Shown here piece by piece: positions 8,823-17,646 of a stretch of 64,000 bases of DNA. The stretch covers positions 372,001-436,000 of the forward strand of contig JACPNQ010000034.1 of the NCBI GenBank assembly GCA_016185425.1. The letters are read 5' to 3'. Positions within the stretch are counted from its first letter, which is position 1, and every line of letters begins with the position of its first letter. The position numbers were made by a program, and so were the translations under genes. The DNA is from Acidobacteriota bacterium. GTDB taxonomy: Bacteria; Acidobacteriota; Terriglobia; Bryobacterales; Bryobacteraceae. The notes under the pieces were generated by a model. The model did not search any database, had not been told where the DNA came from, and saw nothing but the letters and a program-made list of their open reading frames with translations.

Positions 8823-8850
8823 AGGATAGCACCGAAAGAAAGATTGCGAT

Positions 8851-9699
8851 ATGCAGACAGCGCTAGCCGAAAAACCAAACGCATCGACAGCAATCACAGC
8901 CGATAACTACTCCTATCTCCAGCGCTATATCTATCAGGAGTCCGGGATCGTCATTGATTTGGGAAAGAATTATCTGCTCGAATCACGGCTGCTGCCAATC
9001 GTGAAACAGGAGAACCTCGCGACGTTAAACGATCTATGCAGCCTGCTGCGAGCGACCGCCTCGCCGGCACTCAAGAGCCGGGTTGTTGAATCGATGACGA
9101 CGAATGAAACACTCTTCTTTCGAGATCCCGCTGTCTTCGGCGCCTTGCAGAGACACGTTCTGCCGCAACTCGTCGAGGCCCGGCGAGCTGTGAAACGGAT
9201 CAGTATATGGTCAGCGGCGGCGTCGAGCGGCCAGGAGGCCTACAGTGTCGCCATTTTGCTTCGAGAAATGGGGCTTGAGGGATGGCGGATACACATCTTA
9301 GGCACCGATCTCAATCAGCAGATTCTCGATAAGGCCGCCGCCGGCCGCTACCTGCAAATTGAAGTGAATCGCGGCCTGCCCGCCAAGCACCTCGTGCGGT
9401 ACTTCAACCGCGCGGGCCTCGACTGGCAGATCAACAACGATATTCGACCGATGGTCACCTTTCAGCGCTTCGATCTTCGCTCGTCCATGCATACGTTTGG
9501 GCCGTTCGACCTTGTCCTCTGCCGCAACGTACTCATCTATTTTGACGTCGAGACCAAGAAACAGATTCTCGGCTCGATCCGCCAGACGATCGCCCCGGGA
9601 GGCCTTCTAGCGCTGGGCGCCGCCGAGACAACCATCAATCTCGATAGCGCGTACACCCGGGTCAGTTACGGACAAGCCGCGTTTTACCAGGTTCCATGA
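8851..9699 (+). CDS. cheR: Chemotaxis protein methyltransferase CheR
   Basis: SAM-dependent methylation of receptor glutamate residues. The 282-residue protein has the helical N-terminal domain (about 15-85) and a Rossmann methyltransferase domain with IWSAAASSGQEAYSVAI (the motif I region), LGTDLNQQILDKA and FDLVLCRNVLIYFD. TTNETLFFRD matches the conserved CheR TVNETYFFRE region. It lies 28 bases after cheB and 7 bases before the next gene. Confidence 0.95.
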   Translation: MQTALAEKPNASTAITADNYSYLQRYIYQESGIVIDLGKNYLLESRLLPIVKQENLATLNDLCSLLRATASPALKSRVVESMTTNETLFFRDPAVFGALQRHVLPQLVEARRAVKRISIWSAAASSGQEAYSVAILLREMGLEGWRIHILGTDLNQQILDKAAAGRYLQIEVNRGLPAKHLVRYFNRAGLDWQINNDIRPMVTFQRFDLRSSMHTFGPFDLVLCRNVLIYFDVETKKQILGSIRQTIAPGGLLALGAAETTINLDSAYTRVSYGQAAFYQVP

Positions 9700-9706
9700 G
9701 GTCACC

Positions 9707-10183
9707 ATGTCGAATTCCATACTGCAAGTCGAGGCCTACGATTCCGAGGTCGCGCGCATCGTGCAGGATGTCCTTTCCACGATGACGGATTATCCGGTTG
9801 CTCCGGGTGCCGCACCTTATACTCCCCACGCGGGCCGTGTCACGTGCTCGGTCTATTTCGCGGGAGTTTGGAACGGGGCGGTGCTCATCGATTGTTCGCT
9901 GGCGATGGCCTTTGCATTCACGTCACGCCTGATGGGTATACCGAAGCCTGTGCAAGTTGACAACGACGTGTTCGACGCGCTCGGCGAACTGGCTAACATG
10001 GTCGGCGGCAATCTGAAGCCGGTATTGCCGCGCGGTGTCAGCCTTTCGATACCGTCGGTTGTCGAAGGCTCCCACTACTCCCTCCACGTTTGCGGCGCGA
10101 ACCGGAACAAGCGAATGGCGTTCGACGGGCCAGACGGTCCGTTCTGGGTCACGCTGGTCGAAACCGAGGATCAATGTGCGTAA
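9707..10183 (+). CDS. cheX: CheX/CheC-family CheY-P phosphatase
   Basis: 158 residues. The phosphatase motif is visible as ALGELANMVGGNLK with E94 and N97 in the Exx N arrangement that inserts into the CheY active site in CheX. A single copy of the motif fits CheX better than CheC, which usually has two. It closes the chemotaxis operon, where it would terminate signalling by CheY-P. The end overlaps the convergent lactate permease gene by 13 bases. CheC-like protein is the alternative name. Confidence 0.8.
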   Translation: MSNSILQVEAYDSEVARIVQDVLSTMTDYPVAPGAAPYTPHAGRVTCSVYFAGVWNGAVLIDCSLAMAFAFTSRLMGIPKPVQVDNDVFDALGELANMVGGNLKPVLPRGVSLSIPSVVEGSHYSLHVCGANRNKRMAFDGPDGPFWVTLVETEDQCA

Positions 10184-11781
10184 GCGTAGATGACAGTGAG
10201 AATACCGATCAGCGACGCCAGGAAGACGCTATGCCGCAAAGTGAAGCGGAACAACTTCGCTTCGTCTTCGGCCTTCATGCCCGTCGCGGCCGCGGCAACG
10301 GCAATGCTCTGCAAGCTGATCATTTTTCCCATCACACCGCCGGCCGAATTTGCCGAGGCCATCAACACAGGATCGAGACCCAGCCGGTTTGCCGTCACAA
10401 CTTGTAAGTTTCCAAACAGGGCATTTGCGGACGTATCGCTGCCCGTCAAGAATACACCCAGCCAGCCGAGTAGGGCACTGAAGAAAGGAAAGGTGGAACC
10501 CGTCGAAGCGAAGGCGAGCCCGAGCGTCGCGGTCGCGCCGGAATAGTTCATCAGAAACGCCAAACCGAGAACGCTCGCGATCGTCAGCAACGGCTTAGCC
10601 AATTGCTGGAACGTGTGGCCGAGAATTCCCATAAACCGGCCCGGCGGTACGCGGAGCAGGGCGGCGGCTACGATTGTCGCCAAGACGCAGGACGTGCCCG
10701 CGGCCGAGAGCCAGCTAAATGCATAGACGGCGGCGTATGGCGACGGCTTTGCCACTGTTGGTGGAACACGTTCAATCAGGTTGTGCAGGCCCGGCCACGG
10801 AATGTTGATCGTGAACGTGTTTAACTTCGCCTTTACCGCCTCCTGTCCCCAAACCAAAACGAAGATGACGAGCAGCAGGTACGGCATCCAGGCCCAGAAC
10901 AATTCGCTGCCGCTGTGTTTGCGAAAAACCGGCGCCCCGGCCGCCTCACCTTCCAGGTGAAATGAGTCGGCCGGCTTCCACAATTTGAAGAAGATCACCA
11001 ATGACGCGATCGCGGCAAGGGAACTTGTGATGTCGACAAGCTCTGCGCCCACATAATTAGATACAAGGAACTGCAGGCCGGCGAACGCGCCGCCGCAGAT
11101 CAATGCCGCGGGCAGCACGCCGCGAAGGGCTCGCCAACCGCCCATGACCAAGACCAGGTAGGAGGGCACGAAGAAGGAGATCGGCGCGCAGATGCGGCCC
11201 ACGGCTCCGCTCAAAGCTTTCACCGGCAGGCCGGTGGTCAGCGCGAGCGTGGTGACCGGAATTCCGATCGACCCGAACGCGACGGGCGCCGTGTTGGCCA
11301 GCAGGCAGATACCGGCTGCGTAGAAAGGTGAGAATCCCAGACCAGTCAGCATCGCGGCGGCCACGGCGACAGGACTGCCGAAGCCCGCGGCTCCTTCGAT
11401 GAATGCGCCGAAGGCGAACGCAATCAGCAAGGCCTGTAGCCGCCTGTCTGGCGTCAGGCTGCCGACCGAGTCCTTGATGATTTCGAACTTCCCGGTCTCG
11501 ACCGTCAGGCGATAGAGCAAAATCGCCGAGAACACGATCCACCCGATTGGAAGCAATCCGAATGCCGCACCGTAGGTCGCGGCGCCCACGACCGTTCCGG
11601 CCGGCATGCCGTATCCAAACAGCGCAACGACCGCGGCTGAGGCTAAGCCGGTCAATGCCGCCACCCACGCGGGCTTCCGAAAAACCCCCAGCATCAGAAG
11701 CAATACGAGGATCGGCAAGGCGGCGACGGAAGCCGAGAGGGCGAGACTATCGCCAATGGGTGTGTAGTTTTGCTGCCACAT
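10171..11781 (-). CDS. lctP: L-lactate permease (LctP family)
   Basis: Integral membrane carrier of 536 residues, the normal family length, with about a dozen hydrophobic helices. Family motifs include FAFGAFIEGAAGFGSPVAVA, LLANTAPVAFGSIGIPV and LTGSDTSANALFGNLQ. It imports lactate, and possibly glycolate, with protons. No lactate dehydrogenase gene is adjacent. It runs against the chemotaxis operon (13-base overlap at the ends) and diverges from the OmpA-like gene with 98 bases between, so both promoters must fit there. Confidence 0.93.
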   Translation of the reverse strand: MWQQNYTPIGDSLALSASVAALPILVLLLMLGVFRKPAWVAALTGLASAAVVALFGYGMPAGTVVGAATYGAAFGLLPIGWIVFSAILLYRLTVETGKFEIIKDSVGSLTPDRRLQALLIAFAFGAFIEGAAGFGSPVAVAAAMLTGLGFSPFYAAGICLLANTAPVAFGSIGIPVTTLALTTGLPVKALSGAVGRICAPISFFVPSYLVLVMGGWRALRGVLPAALICGGAFAGLQFLVSNYVGAELVDITSSLAAIASLVIFFKLWKPADSFHLEGEAAGAPVFRKHSGSELFWAWMPYLLLVIFVLVWGQEAVKAKLNTFTINIPWPGLHNLIERVPPTVAKPSPYAAVYAFSWLSAAGTSCVLATIVAAALLRVPPGRFMGILGHTFQQLAKPLLTIASVLGLAFLMNYSGATATLGLAFASTGSTFPFFSALLGWLGVFLTGSDTSANALFGNLQVVTANRLGLDPVLMASANSAGGVMGKMISLQSIAVAAAATGMKAEDEAKLFRFTLRHSVFLASLIGILTVIYAYAH

Positions 11782-11879
11782 GGGAACCTTGCTATGTTAC
11801 TCCTGTTGGCAACCTTTGCAACACTTTTCCCGCCGAAGCGTCCACAATAGGTAGCGGGAAAATCCCTTCGGGAGTAATC

Positions 11880-13565
11880 ATGGATCAACGTAAATTAGCC
11901 ACTCTCTCTTGCGCCTTTGCATTTGCCCTATCCGCACAGCCGCAGACTTCACGCCCGGACCCGGATGTCCCGATGGTTGTGTTTAAGGTGGATGTCGTCG
12001 CAAAGACCGCTAAAGCGATCAACTATCGGCACCGCGGCGGGGCCACAAAGATCGACTTCCGCGGCACGTCGAACATGCCGGCCGCGAAGGGAGAAGCCAA
12101 GGTTGAGAGCAAGCAGGGCTATATCGAAATCGAAGTCGAATACCGCAATCTTCAGCCGGCCAACATTCACGGACCGGAGTATCTGACGTATGTGCTTTGG
12201 GCGATTACGCCGGAAGGCCGCGCCACCAACCTGGGAGAGATTCTGCTGAACGGCACGAACAGCAAGCTGAACGTGACAACGGAGCTGCAGGCATTCGGAT
12301 TGATCGTCACCGCCGAGCCCTACTTCGCGGTCACGCAGCCGAGCGATGTGATCGTCATGGAGAACGTGGTCCGCGCCGATACGGTTGGCAAGATCGACGA
12401 GATCGACGCCAAGTTCGAATTGCTGCAGCGCGGCCAGTATTCGACGATCGCCGGTCCGCGGCCGGTGATTGACGCGAAAGTTCCGCTGGAACTGTATGAA
12501 GCAAGGAGCGCGCTGCATATCGCGCGCGCGACGGGCGCGGAACGTTATGCTTCCGACACGATCAAGAAAGCCGCCGATCTGTTGGCGCAGTCGGAAGGTT
12601 ACCAGGCGCGGAAGGCTGGCAACAAGCCGGTTTCTATGATCGCGCGTGAAGCCGTGCAAACAGCCGAAGATGCCCGCGTGCTGACGGTCAAGCGTCGCGA
12701 GGAAGAGCGGTTGCAGAACGAACGCGAAGCCGCCGCGGCGCGCGAGGCGGCCGCGAAAGCAAAGGCGGAAGAAGAGGCATTGCGCGCCAAGGAGTCGGCC
12801 GAACGAGCCAGACAGGAAGCGGAACGGGCGAGGTTGGAACAGGATCGCCGCGCCGCCGCTGAACGCGCGAAGGCGGAAGCGGACGCCGACCGTGCGGCGG
12901 CCGAACGCGCCAAGCGCGAGGCAGAGGAAGCCGCCGCGCTGGCCCGCAAGTTGACCGCCGAAGCGAATGAAGCTCGCGCGGCCGCCGAGAAGGCCAAGGC
13001 GGACGCGGAGGCGGCCCGGGCCGCCGCGATGGCCGAGGCCGATATTGCGCGCCAGACCGCCGCGGAAGCGAACCGGCTGCGCCAGCGTGCCGAGGAAGAG
13101 AAGGCGGCGTTGCGCAAGCAATTGCTCGACCAGTTCAACCTCATCCTCGAAACGCGGGATTCCGCTCGCGGCCTGATTGTCAACATGTCGGATGTGCTGT
13201 TCGATTTCGGCAAGTACTCGCTCCGGCCCGAGACGCGTGAGAAGCTGGCGAAGATTTCCGGTATCGTTCTTGCCCACCCTGGATTGCGCCTCGATGTGGA
13301 GGGCCACACGGATGCGATCGGCAGTGACGAGTTCAATCAGAAACTGTCGGAGAATCGGGCCGGCACCGTGCGCGATTATCTGATTGCGCAGAGCGTGAAC
13401 GGCGATTCGATCACCGCGCGCGGGCTCGGGAAATCGCAGCCGATCGCACCGAACGACACCAACGCCAACCGGCAGAAGAACCGCCGCGTGGAGATGGTGG
13501 TCTCGGGCGAGATCATCGGAACCAAACTGACGATCACCGCGACGCCAACCGTACCGCAGCCGTAG
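11880..13565 (+). CDS. OmpA-family protein with long Ala/Arg/Glu coiled coil
   Basis: 561 residues. The start is ATG 11880 with GGGAG eight bases before it, not the longer frame that is open from 11547. The N-terminus has a short hydrophobic export-type segment. Residues ~35-200 form an unrecognised beta-rich domain (ITPEGRATNLGEI, a pattern common in Acidobacteriota secreted proteins). Residues ~255-440 are a highly charged heptad-like helix, rich in AEAERAR-type runs. The C-terminal ~110 residues are an OmpA/MotB peptidoglycan-binding domain (SDVLFDFGKYSLRPETREKL, VEGHTDAIGSDEFNQKLSE, NRRVEMVV). Likely tethers the envelope to the cell wall. GC-rich helix coding creates long spurious frames on the other strand. 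Confidence 0.88.
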   Translation: MDQRKLATLSCAFAFALSAQPQTSRPDPDVPMVVFKVDVVAKTAKAINYRHRGGATKIDFRGTSNMPAAKGEAKVESKQGYIEIEVEYRNLQPANIHGPEYLTYVLWAITPEGRATNLGEILLNGTNSKLNVTTELQAFGLIVTAEPYFAVTQPSDVIVMENVVRADTVGKIDEIDAKFELLQRGQYSTIAGPRPVIDAKVPLELYEARSALHIARATGAERYASDTIKKAADLLAQSEGYQARKAGNKPVSMIAREAVQTAEDARVLTVKRREEERLQNEREAAAAREAAAKAKAEEEALRAKESAERARQEAERARLEQDRRAAAERAKAEADADRAAAERAKREAEEAAALARKLTAEANEARAAAEKAKADAEAARAAAMAEADIARQTAAEANRLRQRAEEEKAALRKQLLDQFNLILETRDSARGLIVNMSDVLFDFGKYSLRPETREKLAKISGIVLAHPGLRLDVEGHTDAIGSDEFNQKLSENRAGTVRDYLIAQSVNGDSITARGLGKSQPIAPNDTNANRQKNRRVEMVVSGEIIGTKLTITATPTVPQP

Positions 13566-14696
13566 CTAAATCCGGCGAAGGGCGTGCTCAAGCGCTTCCA
13601 CGAAAAAGTGGTCGCCCCACATAACGGACTCATTCACACCGAGACCCTTATGCAGGTGGTAAACGCCGCCTTTGAGCACGCCTTCCCACTCCTTATCCTT
13701 GTCGGCCAGATGATTCTGGCAGAGGGTGCGGAGAATACGAACGCCTGTGTTCCAGTAGAAGTGGCCCTTCACAGGGTCATGCAGCAGCCGGCCGAGCCGC
13801 AGCATCGCGCTTGCGGCGATCGCAGCGGCTGAGGTGTCGATCTGCTTGCGCTGGTCGGCCGGCGCGTTGAAGTCCCAGGGGGCCATACCGTCGGCGTTGG
13901 CGTGGGTGACGTAGTAGTCGGCGCAGTCCTCGGCGGTTTCGAGGAAATGCGGGTCGCGGCTGTATTCATACGCCGTGGAGAAGCCGTAAATGGCCCAGGT
14001 CAATCCGCGAGCCCAGCAGGAGTCGGCGCGATAGCCTTGCTGCGTGGCTTCGCGGAGGAACTCGCCGGTCTCGACATCGAAGAGGCCTTCATGGGCAGTG
14101 GAGCCGTCGCCGCGCACCAGGAAGCGGCGCGTAGTGAGCGAATGCCGGGTGGCGATTTCGCGGAGGTTCTTGTCGCCGGTGGCGCGGGCGGCGTAGAAAA
14201 CGAGGCCGACATTCATCATGATGTCGATGAACAGCGAGTTTTCGGCGACGAAAGAGCGCAGGTAGTTGCCTTTGTCGCGATAGCGCAGCGCAAGCGTCTT
14301 GCCCGCTTCGACGACGATTTCTTCGAGCTTCGGATCGCGGTCCACCTGGTACCAGCGGTAATAGGAGTGTTGGAAGACAAAGCCCAGGTCGTGCACATCG
14401 CGGTCGCCTTTGCGCTTCTCGAGCGGCTTGGTGTAGTCGACGGCCTTCTTGTACCAGTATTCGGGATCCTTGCCGCCCGTTTCGGCTTCAAAGCGGCGGA
14501 ACAGCCACATCATGCCTGGCAGGAATCCGTCGCACCAGCGGGTCCAGGCGGGGCCTTCATGCTTCCACTTGCCGTCCTTGGTGTACATCGGATAGAAGCC
14601 CGGGTTGGTGTCGATCAGGCGCTTCACCTGTTTCTGCGAGAAGCGCATGGACTTCTCGAACAGGGCTTTGTCGGTCTCAAGAGTAAACTGGATCAC
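13566..14696 (-). CDS. Glycoside hydrolase family 88 (unsaturated glucuronyl/rhamnogalacturonyl hydrolase)
   Basis: 376 residues. The chosen start is GTG 14694-14696, whose GTGA overlaps the TGA of the upstream gene, a coupling arrangement; upstream codons of the open frame belong to that gene. The two GH88 aspartates are visible: D103 in VHDLGF and D158 in DIMMN. Aromatic stretches (YYRWYQ, SCWARGLTWAIYGF) fit the alpha6/alpha6 barrel. Enzymes of the family hydrate the unsaturated uronic acid left by polysaccharide lyases. No signal peptide, so it is likely cytoplasmic. No lyase is adjacent, so the substrate remains open. It ends one base after the OmpA-like gene on the other strand. Confidence 0.88.
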   Translation of the reverse strand: MIQFTLETDKALFEKSMRFSQKQVKRLIDTNPGFYPMYTKDGKWKHEGPAWTRWCDGFLPGMMWLFRRFEAETGGKDPEYWYKKAVDYTKPLEKRKGDRDVHDLGFVFQHSYYRWYQVDRDPKLEEIVVEAGKTLALRYRDKGNYLRSFVAENSLFIDIMMNVGLVFYAARATGDKNLREIATRHSLTTRRFLVRGDGSTAHEGLFDVETGEFLREATQQGYRADSCWARGLTWAIYGFSTAYEYSRDPHFLETAEDCADYYVTHANADGMAPWDFNAPADQRKQIDTSAAAIAASAMLRLGRLLHDPVKGHFYWNTGVRILRTLCQNHLADKDKEWEGVLKGGVYHLHKGLGVNESVMWGDHFFVEALEHALRRI

Positions 14697-15955
14697 GGCT
14701 TTTTTGCTCCGGAACTTTCCGCGCTTAGCGTGCGCAAAATCAGCGGCAGGCCGCGCGGAAGATCTAGGGTATCCTTTCTCACGTAGAAGACATCGCGGTG
14801 CGGCAGCATGTTCAACTCGGCTTGCGTAGGCCTCTGGTACACGCCGCGACTGCTGAATTCGTTTACCGGAATCGCGCCGCCATTCTCTAATTGTCCCTCG
14901 AATGGACCGGATTTGCCATCGAAGGAAATTTCGCGCCATTGGATGGCCACAAGAACGCGCTCCTGTCCGCGCGTATCCTTGCGGCGTTCGAGGAGTGCAA
15001 TGTTGCCTTTCAGCACCGCGCCTTTCGGCACGTTGACGATGCCCTTCCGCTTCACATTGCGGACGACGGAGGCCTCGATTTCGTCGCCGATGGCGCTGCC
15101 CGGGAATTTGACGCGCGTGCCGAGTGCGATTTCGATCAACAGACCCGCGGGCAGATTGATCGCTTCAGGGAGCGGGACAGGGGACGTTTCGCCTTCCGGT
15201 ACTTCGGCGAAGGAGAGTGTCGATTCGCCGGAGTATTGGCGGCAGCGCGAGAAGCGGATCGAGTTCCGGCTTTGCGCGCCGTCGAACTCGTCGATCACCA
15301 TTTCCGACGATTGCGGCAGAAGGAATGTCGACTCGCCGATCGGCACGCGTTCGTAGCGCATCGTATCGGTCGTTCCGCGCAACGGCAGGTGCGGCGGGAT
15401 CTCTATCGCTTCGATGTGCAATTGCAGCAGATCGAGCGTTTCGAGATCGCTCCAGAAGGAGCCTTTATAACCAGTGATTCCTTTCGCGTCACCGATTTTG
15501 ATCTGGTAGCCGCTGCGATACTGTGGAACGCTGAAGTCGTACCTGGCCGCTGCGCGGCCGTTCAGGGCTTCTTCGCCGTTGTAAGCGATCATCGGTGTGT
15601 TCGAAAGGAACACGGCTCGCGCGTGCAGCGCAAAGCTGCCGTTCCCGATCATGCCGCTTGGCGCGAGCTCGCGCAGATCGCGGTCCTTGAACTCGCGCTC
15701 GCCAGGCCAGGAGAAGAGCTCTTTGCCTTCGACGACCGCGACTTCCAGATGCAGCGCGTCAACAAGCTGGAAGCGTTTGGCTTTGGCCGTTCGCCGTGAG
15801 CGCTCGATCGTTTCCTGGCAGGTGTAGTTGGGCTGCCGGCCGAGCACCTGTTCCATATGCCGCTTTATGCGCGAAAGCAACAAGACTTCCGGCGCGAGAG
15901 GTTGCGCGCCGGCGCACAGCGGCCACAGCAGGAAGCTGGCCCATATGCGAAGCAT
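14693..15955 (-). CDS. Secreted protein of unknown function
   Basis: 420 residues from ATG 15955, chosen because it begins a signal peptide (MLRIWASFLLWPLCAGAQ); the longer open frame upstream overlaps the divergent CDGSH gene. I do not recognise the family. Visible features are RQPNYTCQETIERSRR near the N-terminus, a middle part with many beta strands and a C-terminal half (LGTRVKFPGSAIGDEIEAS, VNVPKGAVLKGNI) that resembles a barrel module seen in secreted Acidobacteriota proteins. It is coupled to the GH88 gene by the GTGA overlap, which suggests the two work on related material. Confidence 0.7.
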   Translation of the reverse strand: MLRIWASFLLWPLCAGAQPLAPEVLLLSRIKRHMEQVLGRQPNYTCQETIERSRRTAKAKRFQLVDALHLEVAVVEGKELFSWPGEREFKDRDLRELAPSGMIGNGSFALHARAVFLSNTPMIAYNGEEALNGRAAARYDFSVPQYRSGYQIKIGDAKGITGYKGSFWSDLETLDLLQLHIEAIEIPPHLPLRGTTDTMRYERVPIGESTFLLPQSSEMVIDEFDGAQSRNSIRFSRCRQYSGESTLSFAEVPEGETSPVPLPEAINLPAGLLIEIALGTRVKFPGSAIGDEIEASVVRNVKRKGIVNVPKGAVLKGNIALLERRKDTRGQERVLVAIQWREISFDGKSGPFEGQLENGGAIPVNEFSSRGVYQRPTQAELNMLPHRDVFYVRKDTLDLPRGLPLILRTLSAESSGAKKP

Positions 15956-15998
15956 ATTCTCGATTGTAGCCGTCCGGCTACCTGATACCATCGTCTCG

Positions 15999-16229
15999 AT
16001 GGCAACAAAAGTCACCGTTAACAACAATGGACCTCTCCGGCTGGAAGGGGACTTTTCGATCAACGATCCGATCGGGAAAGAGTTCGGGCTCGCCGGCCGC
16101 AGCGTGATCTCGCTGTGCCGCTGCGGCGCGTCGGAGAACAAACCGTTCTGCGATGGATCGCACAACCGAATCGGCTTTCAGAGCGCATGCGAAGCGCGCG
16201 ATCTGCCTCCGCCGAAACCGAAGGTCTAG
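15999..16229 (+). CDS. CDGSH iron-sulfur domain protein
   Basis: A small 76-residue protein with a complete CDGSH signature, CRCGASENKPFCDGSH, which binds a [2Fe-2S] cluster through three Cys and one His. The single domain in a short soluble protein is the usual bacterial form. Family roles in electron transfer or redox sensing are known, but no partner is evident here. The start ATG 15999 is 43 bases from the divergent secreted-protein start. It ends one base before hpt on the other strand. Confidence 0.88.
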   Translation: MATKVTVNNNGPLRLEGDFSINDPIGKEFGLAGRSVISLCRCGASENKPFCDGSHNRIGFQSACEARDLPPPKPKV

Positions 16230-16760
16230 CTACTCGCTTTCGCTGAGGACGCAAATGTCTTTGAGACCGCGGTAGTTCTCGGAAAAGTCCAGACCGTAGC
16301 CGACGACAAATTCGTCGGGAATTGTGAAGCCGGTGTAGCTCACCTGCACTGGCCGCAACCGGCGGTCGGGTTTGTCAAGCAGAGCGGCGATGCGAATGCT
16401 GCGCGGCTTGCGATTGTGGAGCAGGCCGATCAGGTAGCTCAACGTGACGCCTGTATCGACGATGTCCTCGACAATGATGACGTTCGCACCTTCGATCGAG
16501 GTATCCAGATCCTTCGTCACTTTGACTTCGCCGGAGCTTGTCTTGCCTTTGCCGTAGCTCGAAATGCCCATGAAGTCCATGCGGACGGGCCGGTGAATGG
16601 CGCGCGCCAGGTCGGCGACAAAGATGAACGCCCCTTTCAGGATGCCGATCAGAATCAGATCGCCTTCCTTGTAGTCCTTGGTGATCTGCGCGCCGAGCTC
16701 GGCGACACGTTTATCGATGTCGGCGTCGGCGATGAGTACGCGAAGCTGCGGATTGTTCAT
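16230..16760 (-). CDS. hpt: Hypoxanthine phosphoribosyltransferase
   Basis: Purine salvage enzyme that makes IMP (and GMP) from the base and PRPP. 176 residues, the normal length. The PRPP-binding motif is VIIVEDIVDTGVT; GILKGAFIFVADL and RMDFMGISSYG are conserved family segments, and YRGLKDICVL lies at the C-terminus. ATG 16760 is chosen; a GTG at 16779-16781 in frame would overlap the upstream gene's end. The upstream gene stops seven bases before this ATG. Confidence 0.93.
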   Translation of the reverse strand: MNNPQLRVLIADADIDKRVAELGAQITKDYKEGDLILIGILKGAFIFVADLARAIHRPVRMDFMGISSYGKGKTSSGEVKVTKDLDTSIEGANVIIVEDIVDTGVTLSYLIGLLHNRKPRSIRIAALLDKPDRRLRPVQVSYTGFTIPDEFVVGYGLDFSENYRGLKDICVLSESE

Positions 16761-16767
16761 GGCGGAA

Positions 16768-17604
16768 TCAGTCGGTGACACGGATCCGCGCGCTCGGCGG
16801 GCCTATATGTATGTGCGGAGCCGTCGCCTGTCCGGCGATGGCCGTCCGGAATGCGAAGAACGGGATTTTCTTCTGTTCCAGGTACCGCATCAGCCAGCGG
16901 CCTTCGACGCCATCCGGACTGAGCGCCACATCGACCCGGCCGCGGTGATCGAAACCCATCGACCTGTGCAGCACCGTTTCGCCGCGTGCGCTCACGGGCA
17001 ATTTGCGGTCGAACTTCCGCTCGAACTGGAGCACCACGAATTTGAAGTCGTCGTTGCCGAAGTTGCTCTCGCCGGCGAAGCGTGTGATGCGCGCGATGGC
17101 ACCGTCCGCGATGGAGGGCGCGTCGGATTGCTGATCGACGATTTCCTGCTCGGCGCGGATCATGGCGGCGATTTCGTTGAGGCTTTTCGCGCGCTGCTCG
17201 ACGGCGTCGATGAGTTTGCGGGCGCGGTCCAACTCTTCCTCGAACGGGACGAGGGAGGTTCGCGGCGCGACGCCTTGCGCCACCAGCTCCGCCTGCCCGG
17301 CGAGTTTATCCTTCAAACGCTCATAGCGGCGGGCGGCAGCCCGTGTGGCTTCGGCCGACTGTTCCTCGGTGAGGTCCTCAACCGCGGCGCGCGTGTCCAG
17401 GGTTTCGGCGATAACCGTGTCGTCCTGGGCCTGACGCAGTGCGGATTCGGCCTGTTCCAGTTGCTTGCGGGACGCCGCGCCGGCATCGCTGAGTTTGCGG
17501 AAGAGTTCCACTTGCTCGCGCGCCTGACGTACCGCCGCCGTCTCCGCGGCGGGGAGGGCCAGGGCGGCCAGCAAGGGCACGCACGCTAGAGTAGAGAACC
17601 GCAC
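16768..17604 (-). CDS. Secreted coiled-coil protein with possible M15-like C-terminal domain
   Basis: 278 residues from a GTG start that opens a signal peptide (LACVPLLAALALPAAETA). Residues ~20-160 are a long helical coiled coil (QAREQVELFRKLSDAG, ARKLIDAVEQRAKSL). The C-terminal ~100 residues contain FDHRGRVDVALSPDGVEG and APHIHIGPPSARIR, an arrangement of His and Asp that recalls metal-binding M15/hedgehog-fold peptidases, although the spacing is not canonical. That reading is an inference. It is adjacent to hpt and divergent from rsfS, with only 42 bases between the start codons. Confidence 0.6.
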   Translation of the reverse strand: MRFSTLACVPLLAALALPAAETAAVRQAREQVELFRKLSDAGAASRKQLEQAESALRQAQDDTVIAETLDTRAAVEDLTEEQSAEATRAAARRYERLKDKLAGQAELVAQGVAPRTSLVPFEEELDRARKLIDAVEQRAKSLNEIAAMIRAEQEIVDQQSDAPSIADGAIARITRFAGESNFGNDDFKFVVLQFERKFDRKLPVSARGETVLHRSMGFDHRGRVDVALSPDGVEGRWLMRYLEQKKIPFFAFRTAIAGQATAPHIHIGPPSARIRVTD

Positions 17605-17646
17605 TATACTTTAAGTGTAGTACGACCACGGCACCAGGAGCAGTAT

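Noticed and set aside
11949..13307. Long open frame on the minus strand opposite the OmpA-like gene
   Set aside because: It is produced by the Ala/Arg/Glu-rich helix codons read backwards; the predicted protein is low-complexity Arg/Leu/Gly with no motif, while the + strand has a full OmpA domain.
13902..14786. Open frame on the + strand opposite the GH88 gene
   Set aside because: No recognisable motif; the GH88 gene with both catalytic Asp residues occupies the other strand.
16761..16781. Earlier GTG start for hpt
   Set aside because: It would overlap the end of the upstream gene and add residues not seen in the family; ATG 16760 fits better.
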